Numbered from the stretch's first letter, positions 12,481 to 21,816 are shown. The stretch is 64,000 bases of DNA from Sulfuriferula plumbiphila (GCF_009938015.1 NZ_AP021884.1:3226585-3290584), one strand, 5' to 3'. Notes: generated by a model not told the origin, from the letters alone. Numbers and translations: made by a program.

Positions 12481-13065
12481 ATGGCACGCGATTACAAATC
12501 CCGCCCCAGCGAGCAGAAAAAAGGCGGCTCGCTATTTTCCGGCATACTCATCGGTTTGCTCATCGGGCTCGCCATTGCCATCGCGATTGCACTGTGGGTG
12601 GACAAAAGCAACCCGTTCACCGCACGCGAAAAACCCGCCGCCATGGAGAGCAAGGGCAAAACCGCACCCACTCCGCCTGCGGCCAGTACCCCCGCAGAAG
12701 AAAAACCCCGCTTCGATTTTTACAAAATATTACCCGGCAACGAAGCCGCCATGACCGACCAGGATTTGCACCGGAACCCGACGCCGCCTGCAGGTGAAAG
12801 CTATTATCTGCAGGCGGGTGCATTCCCCGACAGCGCCGATGCTGACAACCTCAAGGCGCGCCTGGCACTGCTTGGCTATGAGGCGGCCATCCAGACTGCT
12901 GAAATCCCCGGCAAGGGCATATGGCATCGGGTTCGCGTGGGCCCATTCAGCAGCATGGATGAGCTCAACAAGACACGTACCACGCTGGAGCAAAACCAGA
13001 TCAAGACCCATCTGGTACGGGTCAAGAACGCAACCACGAATACGCAGTCGAACCCAACACCGTAA
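12481..13065 (+). CDS. SPOR-domain membrane protein (FtsN-like)
   Basis: 194 residues. A short cytoplasmic N-terminus (RDYKSRPSEQKKGG) precedes one transmembrane helix at about residues 19-40, then a Pro/Ala-rich linker. A C-terminal SPOR domain (about residues 104-183) begins at YYLQAGAFPDSADADNLKARL. SPOR domains bind denuded peptidoglycan at division sites. The layout is that of FtsN, but FtsN family boundaries are loose and the role in septation is inferred. It sits 28 bases after argS and 15 before dsbA, a conserved order in betaproteobacteria. Confidence 0.85.
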   Translation: MARDYKSRPSEQKKGGSLFSGILIGLLIGLAIAIAIALWVDKSNPFTAREKPAAMESKGKTAPTPPAASTPAEEKPRFDFYKILPGNEAAMTDQDLHRNPTPPAGESYYLQAGAFPDSADADNLKARLALLGYEAAIQTAEIPGKGIWHRVRVGPFSSMDELNKTRTTLEQNQIKTHLVRVKNATTNTQSNPTP

Positions 13066-13080
13066 CCCGAGGAGAAGACG

Positions 13081-13758
13081 ATGTCCCTGATGCGCAAATT
13101 TGTGTTGATGATTGCCCTGTTGGGCGTGGGTGCATTACCGCTGGCGCATGCCGATGCGACGCACCCCGTGGCGGGCAAGGATTACCAGGTAATCAGCCCC
13201 GAACTCAACACAGACAGCGGCAATAAAATCGAGGTGGCGGAATTTTTCTGGTATCGCTGTCCGCACTGTTCGCATCTCGAGCCGGCACTCAACGCCTGGA
13301 TCAAAAAATTGCCCAAGGACGTCGCCATCCGCCGCATTCCTGCGGTGCTGAATGAATCCTGGCTGCCTCTGGCCAAGGCCTATTACACGCTGGATTTGCT
13401 GGGCAAAGTACCGGCCCTGCATGATGACGTATTCAACGCCATTCACGTGCAGGGGATCGATCTCAACAACCCCGACGTGCTGTTCGACTGGGCAGCCAAA
13501 CAAGGTATCAACCGCAAGACGTTTGCCGATACCTATAACTCCTTCGACGTGCAAAGCAAGGTGATGCGCGCCAACCAGCTCACCCGCGACTCCAGAATCG
13601 ACGGCGTGCCGGCGTTTGTAGTGGCTGGCAAGTATTCCACCTCGGTGTCCATGACCGGCAGCGAAGACGCGCTGTTCAGGACCCTCGACAGCCTGATTGC
13701 AAAAGTGCGTAAAGAGCATTCGAAACAAGTCCGGCATGCGTCAGCCAAAAAACACTAA
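13081..13758 (+). CDS. dsbA: Thiol:disulfide interchange protein DsbA
   Basis: 225 residues. A signal peptide (cleavage probably after ALPLAHA, about residue 22) is followed by a thioredoxin fold with an alpha-helical insert. The active site is CPHC at residues 60-63 in FFWYRCPHCSHLEP, the classic DsbA redox motif, and the cis-proline segment is GVPAFVV. It oxidises cysteine pairs in exported proteins and is reoxidised by DsbB. An AGGAGAAG ribosome-binding site lies directly ahead of the ATG. It probably belongs to the argS transcript. The Lys/His-rich tail is unremarkable. Confidence 0.95.
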   Translation: MSLMRKFVLMIALLGVGALPLAHADATHPVAGKDYQVISPELNTDSGNKIEVAEFFWYRCPHCSHLEPALNAWIKKLPKDVAIRRIPAVLNESWLPLAKAYYTLDLLGKVPALHDDVFNAIHVQGIDLNNPDVLFDWAAKQGINRKTFADTYNSFDVQSKVMRANQLTRDSRIDGVPAFVVAGKYSTSVSMTGSEDALFRTLDSLIAKVRKEHSKQVRHASAKKH

Positions 13759-13780
13759 GCGTCACTAGGCCAGCTGCGCA

Positions 13781-14548
13781 ATGACCGCCCTGCGCGTTTT
13801 CATCACCGGCGCATCGAGCGGTGTGGGTGCGGCACTTGCCCGTCACTATGCCGCGCAGGGTGCGCAACTCGGGCTGGCGGCACGGCGCGCGGACAAGCTC
13901 GCGCCCTTTGTCAACGAGTTGCCCGGCTGCGCCATCTACCCGCTGGACGTGCGTGACCATCTTGCCATGCAGGCCGCAGGCGCCGATTTTATCGCGCGCT
14001 TTGGCGTGCCGGATGTCGTCATCGCCGCAGCCGGCATCAGCGTCGGCACACTCACCGAACATGCTGCGGATCTTGAGGTATTCCAGGCCGTAATGGACAT
14101 CAATGTGATCGGCATGGTGACCACCTTTCAGCCCTTCGTCGCTGCCATGCGCGACGCGCGCAGGGGCGTGCTGGCAGGTATCGCCAGCGTAGCGGGTATC
14201 CGTGGCCTGCCCGGTGGCGCAGCATATTCTGCGTCCAAGGCAGCCGCCATTACCTATCTGGAGTCGCTGCGGGTCGAACTCTTCCACAGCGGCGTGGCAG
14301 TGACTACCATCAGCCCTGGCTACATCGTCACGCCGATGACGGCGGTCAATCCGTATCCCATGCCCTTCATCCTGCAAGCCGATGTGGCGGCCGCGAAAAT
14401 TGCCCGTGCCATCGCGCGCCGGCGACGCTATCTCACCCTGCCCTGGCAAATGGCGCTGGTGGCGTGGGTGCTGGGTCTGCTGCCGCGTGCGCTGTACGAC
14501 CGCCTGTTCTGGCATGCTCCGCACAAGCCGCGTAATCTGCCGCTGTGA
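13781..14548 (+). CDS. Short-chain dehydrogenase/reductase
   Basis: 255 residues. The NAD(P)-binding motif GASSGVGAALA is at about residues 7-17 (TGxxxGxG class), NAG-type AAAGIS is near residue 85, and the catalytic Tyr/Lys pair is in AYSASKAAA at about residues 147-155. A C-terminal hydrophobic stretch (LPWQMALVAWVLGLLP) could associate with the membrane. This makes it a classical SDR, similar to the type often annotated as an acyl-CoA or sphinganine-type reductase. The substrate cannot be told from sequence alone. It lies 22 bases behind dsbA. Confidence 0.85.
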   Translation: MTALRVFITGASSGVGAALARHYAAQGAQLGLAARRADKLAPFVNELPGCAIYPLDVRDHLAMQAAGADFIARFGVPDVVIAAAGISVGTLTEHAADLEVFQAVMDINVIGMVTTFQPFVAAMRDARRGVLAGIASVAGIRGLPGGAAYSASKAAAITYLESLRVELFHSGVAVTTISPGYIVTPMTAVNPYPMPFILQADVAAAKIARAIARRRRYLTLPWQMALVAWVLGLLPRALYDRLFWHAPHKPRNLPL

Positions 14549-14616
14549 ATATCGTTGAGTTGATGGTTACAATGTACGCATAACACCTGCTTCAAACCGG
14601 CTTGGAGGCTGCCACC

Positions 14617-15252
14617 ATGACCATTTCCATCCTGCTGATAGACGACCACCCGCTCACCCGTCTGGGTATTGCACGCACCCTGGAAAACACTCCGGGAATG
14701 CAGGTCAATGCACAATGCGCGGACATCAAAACCACCCGCGAGTGGCTGGCGACCACAGGCAGTCAGGCCGAGATTGCCCTGCTTGACCGCATTCTGCCCG
14801 ACGGCGATGGCCTCAGCCTGGTGCAGGAATTAAAAAAACGCGGCATCCGCACGGTGATGCTGACCATGGCCGGAGAAGATTTCGAGATCAGCGAAGCCAT
14901 CGAAGCCGGGGTGGATGGCTATATCCTGAAAAGCGCCGATCCGGAACAGCTCATCAACGCGATTCAATCCGTGGCGCAAGGCAACAGCATGTTCCCGTCC
15001 CACATCATGCAAAAGCTGGCGCGCGGCGAACTCAAACAGGACATGTTCAGCAAACTGTCGCAGCGCGAGCGCGAGATCGTCGAACTGGTCGCACAGGGGC
15101 TATCCAACAAGGCCATCAGCAGCCGCCTGGATTTGTCCGAAAACACGGTGCGCAACCATCTCTCCAACATCATGGAAAAACTGGGCATGCAGAATCGCGT
15201 ACAGGTTGCCACCAGTGCGTTGAAGCATGCCCGCATCACTGACAAAAACTGA
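14617..15252 (+). CDS. LuxR/NarL-type response regulator
   Basis: 211 residues. A receiver domain carries the acidic pair DDH near the N-terminus, the phospho-acceptor Asp in IALLDRILPDGDG (about residue 54) and a Lys in GYILKSAD. A C-terminal LuxR-type helix-turn-helix starts at LSQREREIVELVAQGLSNKAIS. No sensor kinase is adjacent, so its partner is encoded elsewhere. The ATG at 14617 is preceded by GGAGG eight bases upstream, better than an in-frame TTG at 14602. The target genes are unknown. Confidence 0.88.
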   Translation: MTISILLIDDHPLTRLGIARTLENTPGMQVNAQCADIKTTREWLATTGSQAEIALLDRILPDGDGLSLVQELKKRGIRTVMLTMAGEDFEISEAIEAGVDGYILKSADPEQLINAIQSVAQGNSMFPSHIMQKLARGELKQDMFSKLSQREREIVELVAQGLSNKAISSRLDLSENTVRNHLSNIMEKLGMQNRVQVATSALKHARITDKN

Positions 15253-15313
15253 ACTTCCGGCGCCTCGTTGTGCCACCTTTTGCTGCCGGACTACGAGGAA
15301 CCACGATTCACGC

Positions 15314-17293
15314 ATGGATTACACCGCACCGTACCTGGAACGCACGCTGAAACGCATGGCAGCCGAAACCGGGGCTGCCGACCCGACGCTGATCAAACGC
15401 CTGATTTTTCACCTTCGTCCCGGCACGTCTGAACCCAGCGAGCGCGCCGCGACGCATCTGGCCGACCTGCTTGGCCTGATTGAACGCAATGCCGGTTACG
15501 CACAGGCATTACGCTTTCATCTGCTGGGACTATTGCTGGCGAAAAAATCCGCCAACCTGCTGCGCGACAGCGGAATACTGCCGCGTCGGGGCGTCGGTAC
15601 CGAGCTGTCGCGCCGCATTGGCTTCAAATTACTGCCGCCTGTTGCCGATCCGGATTCGCTGCGTGACTGGCTGGACGAGACATTGACCCCACGCGACACG
15701 GAATGGATAGCCGCAGTGGATATACAGCTCTGGTACCGGCTGCTGTACGCGCTCAATCTGGACACGCTGGATGACAGCAGCGCCGCTGCACTGCGGCAAA
15801 TGCTGCTGGATGCCATCAACGGCCTGTCACACCGTATCGCTGCCGAAGGGCTCGACCCCGAGCTGCTGCGTATTGAGCCGACGCTGGAAGAATATGCCTC
15901 GCCATTTCTGGCGCAGCATGAAGAAATTTACGCACTGCTTCAGCTCAGTCTGGCGGTTAATCCGGGGCCGCTCGACATTGGTCACGCCATGGTGCTGCTG
16001 GATCAGTGCGAAGCGGTTCTGGAGCGTATCCAGCGCCGCGCGGTGAGCGTCGGTACCAGCGTCAATCTGACCCTGTTAAGCAACCGTTTGCACCAGCAGA
16101 TTGCGCGCATAAGCCGCCTGCTTGAACTGCTGCAGGCAGATTCCATAGCAGCGCGCGTGCCCATCCTGACCACGCTGTTTCTCGCTTTCAGCGCCACCAC
16201 CAACGAACGTTATAGCGTGCGCAATCTGGTATCCGCCACCACCGGCAGGCTGGCATACCAGATCACCCAGCACGCCGGGCGCACCGGGCAGCACTATATT
16301 GCCGACAGCCGCAGCGAATTGATGGGCATGTTCCGTTCTGCCGCCGGCGCCGGAATCATCGTCGCCGCCATGGCCTTGCTCAAGGTGTTGATCATCAAAT
16401 CCCATCTGGCTCCCCTGCAGGAGGCATTGCTGGTGAGCCTGAATTACGCGCTGGGCTTTCTGCTGGTATTTGTGCTGAATTTCACCATCGCCACCAAGCA
16501 GCCCGCGATGACAGCCAGTCTGATAGCGCACACCATCGCTCGTGCGCGCAGCACCAAGGATCAGGACCAGGTCCTGTCCAGTTTTGTCACCAGCGTATAC
16601 ACCAGCCAGTCTGCGGCGATTGCCGGCAACCTGTTACTGGCGTTTATCACCGCCGCACTGATCGGCAGCGGACTCGCCTATTTTTTCGGCGTGCAACCGG
16701 TCGACGCGCACAAGGCAGAGCGCCTGCTGAGTGAGGTTAGCCCAGCCGCGCCGATGAATCTGGTGTATGCCGGCGTGGCCGGAGCGGGACTGTTTTTATC
16801 CGGTATTGTCAGTGGTTATTACGACAACAAAAGCGTTTATAACCGTATCCCGGAACGCCTGGCATGCCTGAGCTGGCCGCCTTACCTGGTGACCCGGCGC
16901 GGCTGGAAGGCCATCGTCGCATACACCGGCAACCATCTTGGCGGCCTCGCCGGCAATGCCTTTTTCGGCTTTTATCTGGGCATGGTGTCAGCGTTTGGCC
17001 AACTCTCCGGGCTACCGCTGGATATTCGTCACATCGCGTTCAGCTCCGCCAATTTCGCCTACAGCTGGCAGGCCATGGGCTGGAGCCTGCCGTGGCAGAC
17101 CATTGCGCTGTCTACTGCTGGGGTGCTGTTGATTGGCCTGGTGAATCTGGCAGTGAGCTTCGCGCTCGCTTTTTATCTGGCGTTACGCGCCAGCAACTTG
17201 CCAGCAAAAGAAGCCATGCCCTTGTTGAAACGCACCCTGCTCGCCATGCTGCTCGCCCCCTGGCGCATGTTCAGGCAACGTAATCAGGCATGA
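15314..17293 (+). CDS. Gcr-family multi-pass membrane protein ('site-specific recombinase')
   Basis: About 659 residues. The N-terminal half is soluble and helical (about residues 1-330); the C-terminal half has several hydrophobic segments, for example [46 protein letters not shown] and a final pair near the C-terminus. It resembles proteins named 'site-specific recombinase Gcr' after a gonococcal gene. I see no tyrosine- or serine-recombinase catalytic motif, so that name is doubtful and the protein is better read as a membrane protein of unknown function. The ATG at 15314 was preferred over an in-frame TTG at 15227. It overlaps the next gene by four bases. Confidence 0.75.
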   Translation: MDYTAPYLERTLKRMAAETGAADPTLIKRLIFHLRPGTSEPSERAATHLADLLGLIERNAGYAQALRFHLLGLLLAKKSANLLRDSGILPRRGVGTELSRRIGFKLLPPVADPDSLRDWLDETLTPRDTEWIAAVDIQLWYRLLYALNLDTLDDSSAAALRQMLLDAINGLSHRIAAEGLDPELLRIEPTLEEYASPFLAQHEEIYALLQLSLAVNPGPLDIGHAMVLLDQCEAVLERIQRRAVSVGTSVNLTLLSNRLHQQIARISRLLELLQADSIAARVPILTTLFLAFSATTNERYSVRNLVSATTGRLAYQITQHAGRTGQHYIADSRSELMGMFRSAAGAGIIVAAMALLKVLIIKSHLAPLQEALLVSLNYALGFLLVFVLNFTIATKQPAMTASLIAHTIARARSTKDQDQVLSSFVTSVYTSQSAAIAGNLLLAFITAALIGSGLAYFFGVQPVDAHKAERLLSEVSPAAPMNLVYAGVAGAGLFLSGIVSGYYDNKSVYNRIPERLACLSWPPYLVTRRGWKAIVAYTGNHLGGLAGNAFFGFYLGMVSAFGQLSGLPLDIRHIAFSSANFAYSWQAMGWSLPWQTIALSTAGVLLIGLVNLAVSFALAFYLALRASNLPAKEAMPLLKRTLLAMLLAPWRMFRQRNQA

Positions 17294-18237
17294 ACGAACC
17301 CGCATCAATGCGTCGTACCCAGGTCGCGGTGGCTGTTTTAACCCGCGCCGACGGGGCATTCCTGCTGGCCAGCCGCCCACCCGGCAAGCCCTATGCCGGC
17401 TACTGGGAATTCCCGGGCGGCAAGGTCGAGCCGGGCGAAACCGTACACACCGCGCTGGTACGCGAGCTCCACGAAGAGCTCGGCATCGAGGTGACCCATG
17501 CCACGCCGTGGATTACGCGTTATTTCGATTATCCGCACGCACACGTCACGCTGTCTTTTTTTCGCGTCAGCGGCTGGCACGGTGAGCCGCATGCCAAAGA
17601 AGGCCAGACCCTGGCCTGGCAAACCCCCGGGACTATCGGCGTCGCCCCGGTGCTACCTGCCAACCACCCGGTTTTCGCGGCGCTGGCGTTGCCGGCAGTT
17701 TATGGCATTACCCAGGCAGGCAGTGATCCGGCGGGGTTCATGCCGCATCTGGATAATGCCCTGGAAGGCGGCCTCAGGCTGATCCAGGTACGCGAAAAAT
17801 CCATGCCCGCCGCCACGCTGGAAGCCTTTGCCCGTGCCGTGCTGGCGCGCGCCCAGGCCCATCAGGCGCGCGTGCTGGTGAATGCCGATGTGGCGCTGGT
17901 GCAACGTATCGGCGCACAGGGCGTGCAGCTCAGCGCCGCGCAGCTGGGCGAGCTTGGCAGCCGCCCTGATCTGCCGCTGGTGGCGGCCTCCTGCCACAAT
18001 GCTGCCGAACTGGATCGCGCCGAAGCGCTGGGCTGCGATTTCGCCCTGCTCTCGCCGCTGCTGCCCACGCCCAGCCACCCCGGCGCGCCTGCACTGGGCT
18101 GGGACAACTTCGCTGCGCTCTGCACCGGGCGCACCCTGCCCATCTATGCGCTGGGTGGACTTGGCAGCGCCGATCTGGACCGCGCACGCCGGCACGGTGC
18201 GCATGGTGTGGCGCTATTGCGCGGTGCGTGGCTATGA
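17290..18237 (+). CDS. Nudix hydrolase (MutT-like) fused to a ThiE-like domain
   Basis: 315 residues with two domains. Residues about 8-130 are a Nudix hydrolase: the box [18 protein letters not shown] with EELGIEV matches GX5EX7REUXEEXGU exactly. Residues about 135-315 resemble thiamine-phosphate synthase, a TIM barrel with [37 protein letters not shown] and YALGGLG. The MutT part would hydrolyse oxidised dGTP (8-oxo-dGTP) or a related nucleotide. The fusion is known in proteobacteria, but the task of the ThiE-like half is unsettled. It overlaps its neighbours by ATGA on both sides. Confidence 0.85.
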   Translation: MNEPASMRRTQVAVAVLTRADGAFLLASRPPGKPYAGYWEFPGGKVEPGETVHTALVRELHEELGIEVTHATPWITRYFDYPHAHVTLSFFRVSGWHGEPHAKEGQTLAWQTPGTIGVAPVLPANHPVFAALALPAVYGITQAGSDPAGFMPHLDNALEGGLRLIQVREKSMPAATLEAFARAVLARAQAHQARVLVNADVALVQRIGAQGVQLSAAQLGELGSRPDLPLVAASCHNAAELDRAEALGCDFALLSPLLPTPSHPGAPALGWDNFAALCTGRTLPIYALGGLGSADLDRARRHGAHGVALLRGAWL

Positions 18238-18695
18238 AATTCGGCACCCGTCTAGCCGGACTGTTTACCAGCAACCGGCGTTACCTGCTGAACTGCGCCG
18301 CGCTGATCGGCTTGATACTGGCGCTGATTGCAGCCGAGCTCTACCATGTGTTGCAGCCCGATGAGAACGCGCCGCAAACGGTATCCTGCCCTGACCCGGC
18401 CAAGCTGTGCCGGTTTGAAGTCGCCGGCAGGCCCGTCGAGCTGCGCTTTTCCGCGCCGCCTTCCGGGCTGCATCCATTCACCCTGCTGCTGCATGCTCCT
18501 GCGGCACGCGAGGTCTATGCCAGCTTTATCATGCGCGGCATGGACATGGGATTTAACCGTTACCATCTGCTATCCAGCGGCGCTGGCAACTGGCAGGCAC
18601 AAGTATTGCTGCCGGTGTGCATAACCGGCCGGCGCGACTGGGTGTTAACCCTCACGGTAGACGGCACCAGTGTGGAAATTCCTTTCCATGGATGA
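18234..18695 (+). CDS. Small membrane-anchored protein of unknown function
   Basis: 153 residues. One N-terminal transmembrane helix (about residues 18-40, [20 protein letters not shown]) is followed by a periplasmic domain rich in beta-strand-like segments, with two cysteines in SCPDPAKLC and a third in [11 protein letters not shown]. The ATG overlaps the stop of the Nudix-ThiE gene (ATGA), so the two are translationally coupled. I do not recognise a named family. The periplasmic part resembles small immunoglobulin-like or copper-site folds only in a general way ([13 protein letters not shown] is Met-rich). Confidence 0.7.
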   Translation: MKFGTRLAGLFTSNRRYLLNCAALIGLILALIAAELYHVLQPDENAPQTVSCPDPAKLCRFEVAGRPVELRFSAPPSGLHPFTLLLHAPAAREVYASFIMRGMDMGFNRYHLLSSGAGNWQAQVLLPVCITGRRDWVLTLTVDGTSVEIPFHG

Positions 18696-18711
18696 AACGC
18701 AATACACATGT

Positions 18712-18756
18712 TTGTCATGAATACGTCATTGTCCTGCACCGGCCTGACGCTATAAT
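18712..18756 (+). promoter_or_regulatory. Pho box and sigma-70 promoter of phoU
   Basis: Two 7-base half-sites, TTGTCAT (18712-18718) and ACGTCAT (18723-18729), are separated by four bases (GAAT), the spacing of a PhoB box. The second half-site touches a -35-like TTGTCC (18729-18734). A consensus TATAAT -10 lies at 18751-18756, 16 bp away. This is the expected geometry of a PhoB-activated promoter, where the box replaces a weak -35. Confidence 0.65.
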
Positions 18757-18787
18757 CACGGAACTATCTGAAGGAGGTACCTCCGCC

Positions 18788-19492
18788 ATGGTGCACGAAC
18801 ACACATACAAACAATTCGATGCTGATCTCGAAGGCATCCGCTCACGCGTCTTACAAATGGGTGGCCTGGTCGAGGAGCAGATCTCCAACGCCATCGAAGC
18901 GCTGATCAGCGCCAATCTGGAACTGGCCGAGCAGGTCATCAACAACGACCACCAAGTCAACGCACTGGAGGTCGGGCTGGACGAAGACTGCACCCAGATC
19001 ATCGCGCGTCGCCAGCCCACCGCATCCGACCTGCGCATGGTGATGACGGTGGTCAAAACCATCACCGACCTCGAGCGTATCGGCGACGAAGCCGCCAAGA
19101 TCGCGCGCATGGCCCGGCGCATTCATGAGTCCGACCGCCTCACCCAGCCGCGCTTCAACGAGATCAAATACATGGCCAACGTGGTGCTGGAAATGCTGCG
19201 CCGCGCCCTGGACGGCTTTGCGCGTCTGGATGTATCCAGCGCCGCCGACATCGTGCGCCAGGACATGCAGGTGGACGAGGAATTCCGCCTGGTACTGCGC
19301 CACCTCATCACTTTCATGATGGAAGATCCGCGCACCATCTCGGTTTTCATCGACATCATGTTCGTCGCCAAGGCCATCGAGCGCATGGGCGATCACGCCA
19401 AAAACATGTCCGAATACGTGGTATACATGGTCAAGGGCAAAGACGTGCGCCACACCACCGTGGAAGAAATCGAACGCGTCGCACAACGTTAA
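18788..19492 (+). CDS. phoU: Phosphate signalling protein PhoU
   Basis: 234 residues, all-helical, with the two PhoU repeats (about residues 15-105 and 120-210), each with the ExxxD-type metal-binding pattern, for example MVMTVVKTITDLERIGDEAAKIARMA and FVAKAIERMGDHAKNMSEY. In the family PhoU couples the PstSCAB transporter to the PhoR-PhoB kinase and keeps the regulon off when phosphate is plentiful. The ATG at 18788 follows a strong GGAGGT. That site lies in a perfect palindrome, GGAGGTACCTCC. No pst or phoBR genes are in the window. Confidence 0.95.
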   Translation: MVHEHTYKQFDADLEGIRSRVLQMGGLVEEQISNAIEALISANLELAEQVINNDHQVNALEVGLDEDCTQIIARRQPTASDLRMVMTVVKTITDLERIGDEAAKIARMARRIHESDRLTQPRFNEIKYMANVVLEMLRRALDGFARLDVSSAADIVRQDMQVDEEFRLVLRHLITFMMEDPRTISVFIDIMFVAKAIERMGDHAKNMSEYVVYMVKGKDVRHTTVEEIERVAQR

Positions 19493-19502
19493 TCACGTTT
19501 TT

Positions 19503-19547
19503 CAGCCAATAAAAAAGCCGGAATCAATCCGGCTTTTTTATTGGCTG
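19503..19547. terminator. Bidirectional terminator between phoU and yggX
   Basis: A perfect 20-bp stem (19503-19522 and 19528-19547) with a 5-nt loop. AAAAAAGCCGGA and TCCGGCTTTTTT are its core, giving a U-tract on either strand. It sits between convergent phoU and yggX and should serve both. Confidence 0.9.
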
Positions 19548-19557
19548 CGCAGAGAAA

Positions 19558-19830
19558 TTACTTGGCTGGCGGCACGTAACCGGCAGCCACATCCGCACCT
19601 TCACCAAAGAAATATTTCTCCACCTGCTCCAGCAGGTATTTGCGCGCCTTGGCGTCGGCCAGGTTAAGGCGGTTCTCGTTCACCAGCATGGTTTGCTGGC
19701 GGATCCAGCCGGCCCAGGCTTCCTTCGATACATTCTCATAAATACGCTGGCCGAGCGCGCCCGGCATCGGCGGAAAATCCAGCCCGTCGGCCTCGCGCCC
19801 CAGCTTGATACAGTTTACGGTTCTTGCCAT
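19558..19830 (-). CDS. yggX: Fe(II)-trafficking / oxidative damage protection protein YggX
   Basis: 90 residues, the family length. It begins [11 protein letters not shown], where the early Cys matches the conserved Cys of YggX, and contains [34 protein letters not shown], the family core. Family members protect Fe-S enzymes from oxidation and help iron handling in the cytoplasm. The ATG at 19830 is placed eight bases after AAGGAG; another ATG two codons upstream is too close to that site. Confidence 0.93.
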   Translation of the reverse strand: MARTVNCIKLGREADGLDFPPMPGALGQRIYENVSKEAWAGWIRQQTMLVNENRLNLADAKARKYLLEQVEKYFFGEGADVAAGYVPPAK

Positions 19831-19881
19831 TGCCATGACTCCTTACGAAAAACGTGACCCGATGATAGCGGAATCGCCGGC

Positions 19882-20433
19882 TCAATGCACGTTGAAGCGA
19901 GCCAGTTCATCCACCAGTTTGGCTACCAGATCGCGACCGTTCGCGCTCATGCCGCGGGTGAGCAGATCCACATCGCGTTCGCCGTTGACCAGGCGTCGCA
20001 GGCTGCCACCCAAGCGCCCCATGTCGCCGCCCACCTTGACCATCTGCTCGGCCATGTCTGCCAGCGCGGAGAGGGCTGACACATCGCCCGTCGCCGCTGC
20101 ATGTATCATTCCCGCCAGCCCCGGCGCAGCGGCGCTGGGGTCAGGCTGCTGATTGGGATCGGGTAAGGTGGCGGGATCCTGAATCCCGCGCAGGATCGCC
20201 TCCACAATAATGCGGTCATCGTCATCCAGCCCGGCGTACACACTGCTGTCGCGCTTGCCGGCAAGCACCTGGCGCACCGCCATCACCATCGCGCCCCAGC
20301 CTTGCTGCTCGGCCTGCGCGAGCATCTTCTGGGTTTGCGTCATCAACTCGGGTTTGAGGCAGGCTGTGGCAATGGCGTGAATAAACTGCGCATAAGTCTG
20401 GATCACCTGCTGGGTACGTTCGGGTAAAGCCAT
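19882..20433 (-). CDS. Conserved hypothetical helical protein
   Basis: 183 residues starting MALPERTQQVIQTYAQFIHAIATACLKPEL. It is mostly helical with a Pro/Ala-rich hinge (DPNQQPDPSAAAPG) at about residue 105, then a second helical part ending in ELARFNVH. No signal peptide or transmembrane segment is evident and I recognise no catalytic motif. It lies 51 bases behind-strand of yggX and 44 ahead of gluQ in the same direction, so it may be cotranscribed. Codon use is like its neighbours. Confidence 0.7.
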   Translation of the reverse strand: MALPERTQQVIQTYAQFIHAIATACLKPELMTQTQKMLAQAEQQGWGAMVMAVRQVLAGKRDSSVYAGLDDDDRIIVEAILRGIQDPATLPDPNQQPDPSAAAPGLAGMIHAAATGDVSALSALADMAEQMVKVGGDMGRLGGSLRRLVNGERDVDLLTRGMSANGRDLVAKLVDELARFNVH

Positions 20434-20477
20434 GTCGGGTTCCTCTCGGGTGCAAAGCATAGCACGCCACTACCGGC

Positions 20478-21377
20478 CTACAATCTTGCCATGTTGCCCA
20501 TACGCAGTAGCTGTTGCGGGCGCCAGGCAGACCGTGCCCATCTCCAGAACCCGTCCAGGGTGTCCACATCATCCGGCACCGGGTGGCTAAGAAAGGCCAT
20601 CGCCCGGCACAGATCCGCAAGCGGATTGTGCGGATTCAGTGTAGGGGCGTTGCTCTGTTTGGAAAGCTTTTGCCCCGTTGCGTTGAGTGCGACGGGCAGG
20701 TGCAGATAGGTGGGGTGGGGCAAGCGCAGTAAATTTTGCAGGTATATCTGGCGCGGGGTGGAAGCCAGAAGGTCGGCGCCACGTACCACTTCGGTCACAC
20801 CCAGCTGGGCATCATCCACCACGACGGCGAGTTGATAGGCAAAGATGCCATCGGCGCGCAGCACGACAAAGTCGCCCAAATCGGCTTGCAGCTGCTGGCA
20901 TACGCGGCCTTGCAGCACATCATCGAAACAGATCAGGGTATTGTCGGTATGCACCCGCTGCGCGCGCACCGCCCGGCCTGACGGCACGCCGTGGCGGCAG
21001 GTGCCGGGATAGACCGCGCCTTCGATACCGTGCAGGCTGGAATCGGCGATCTCGCGCCGGGTACAGGCGCAACCGTATACCTGACCTGTGGCCTGCAGAT
21101 GATCCAGGGCGGCACGGTAGGCAGGCAGCCGCTGCGACTGATACACCACCGCGCCATCCCATTTGAAACCAAATCGCTCCAGCGCATGCAGAATATCGTC
21201 CGCCGCAGCGGGCATACAGCGCTGGGTGTCGAGGTCTTCCATGCGCAGGTGCCATTGCCCATCATTCACTCGCGCTTGCAAGTAGCTGCCGAGGGCGGCC
21301 ACCAGCGAACCCAAATGCAGCGGCCCAGTGGGCGAAGGGGCGAAGCGGCCGATGTAAGGTGAATCCGTGTGTACCAT
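20478..21377 (-). CDS. gluQ: Glutamyl-Q tRNA(Asp) synthetase
   Basis: About 299 residues, much shorter than GltX because it lacks the anticodon-binding domain. Near the N-terminus YIGRFAPSPTGPLHLGSL carries the class I HIGH-like motif (HLGS), GQKLSKQ stands for KMSKS, and a zinc site is formed by YGCAC and YPGTC. The enzyme activates glutamate and transfers it to queuosine-34 of tRNA-Asp. The start at 21377 (MVHTDSPYIG) fits family length best; in-frame ATGs at 21386 and 21398 would lengthen it by three or seven residues. Confidence 0.93.
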   Translation of the reverse strand: MVHTDSPYIGRFAPSPTGPLHLGSLVAALGSYLQARVNDGQWHLRMEDLDTQRCMPAAADDILHALERFGFKWDGAVVYQSQRLPAYRAALDHLQATGQVYGCACTRREIADSSLHGIEGAVYPGTCRHGVPSGRAVRAQRVHTDNTLICFDDVLQGRVCQQLQADLGDFVVLRADGIFAYQLAVVVDDAQLGVTEVVRGADLLASTPRQIYLQNLLRLPHPTYLHLPVALNATGQKLSKQSNAPTLNPHNPLADLCRAMAFLSHPVPDDVDTLDGFWRWARSAWRPQQLLRMGNMARL

Positions 21378-21400
21378 GCGCGCCATTATCGCGCACATGG

Positions 21401-21684
21401 CTATCTATTTGAACGGCGGGCCAGCACTGCGCGGTAGAACCCCAGCATCTGCCGCACCATCTGCGGGGCGCTCCAGTCCTGCGCATGCTGCCTTGCTTCG
21501 CTGCTCAAGCGCGCACGCAGTACGGTATCGGTGAGCACTTCGCGCAGCGTGGCAGCAAAAGCTCTGGGGTCATCCCCGGCCACGCGACAGCCGCGCCCGG
21601 CGGCCAGAATATCGCGCGTGCCCATTACCGCAGTGGACACCACCGGCACGCCCAGCGCCATGACTTCAAGCAGCACCAGCCCCG
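21401..21684 (-). pseudogene. Glycosyltransferase family 1/4 C-terminal remnant
   Basis: About 94 codons remain of a GT-B glycosyltransferase: GLVLLEVMALGVPVVSTAVMGTRDIL is the nucleotide-sugar binding block near the C-terminus of GT4 enzymes, where a full protein has E-x7-E. Everything upstream is missing; the frame begins inside the repeat element at 21683. I read it as a truncated gene, with loss of the N-terminal 75% and insertion of the repeat at the break. It is unlikely to be functional. Confidence 0.75.
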
Positions 21685-21816
21685 CCACGGAGTTCACGGA
21701 GGAAAGCAATCCTGGGGTTTTTTATGGCCCCACCCAACGGGTGAATGCCAGACGACCTGCAATCCGTTATTTTTACTCCGTGAACTCCGTAGCTAACTGC
21801 TTTTCCAGGTTTATGC
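21683..21816. repeat. Dispersed inverted repeat, copy B
   Basis: The left arm GCCACGGAGTTCACGGAG (about 21684-21701) and the right arm CTCCGTGAACTCCGTAGC (about 21777-21794) are inverted copies with one mismatch. The tail after the right arm (GCTAACTGCTTTTCCAGGTTTATGC spread over 21791-21816) closely resembles the tail of copy D near 48.1 kb. The element abuts the truncated glycosyltransferase. Confidence 0.65.

Noticed and set aside
15227-15313. 29-codon upstream extension of the Gcr-family gene
   Set aside because: TTG start inside the preceding response-regulator gene; extension is Cys/Arg-rich and unlike the family.
18617-18787. Longer N-terminus of PhoU
   Set aside because: It would run through the Pho box and -10 hexamer; the ATG at 18788 has a strong Shine-Dalgarno.
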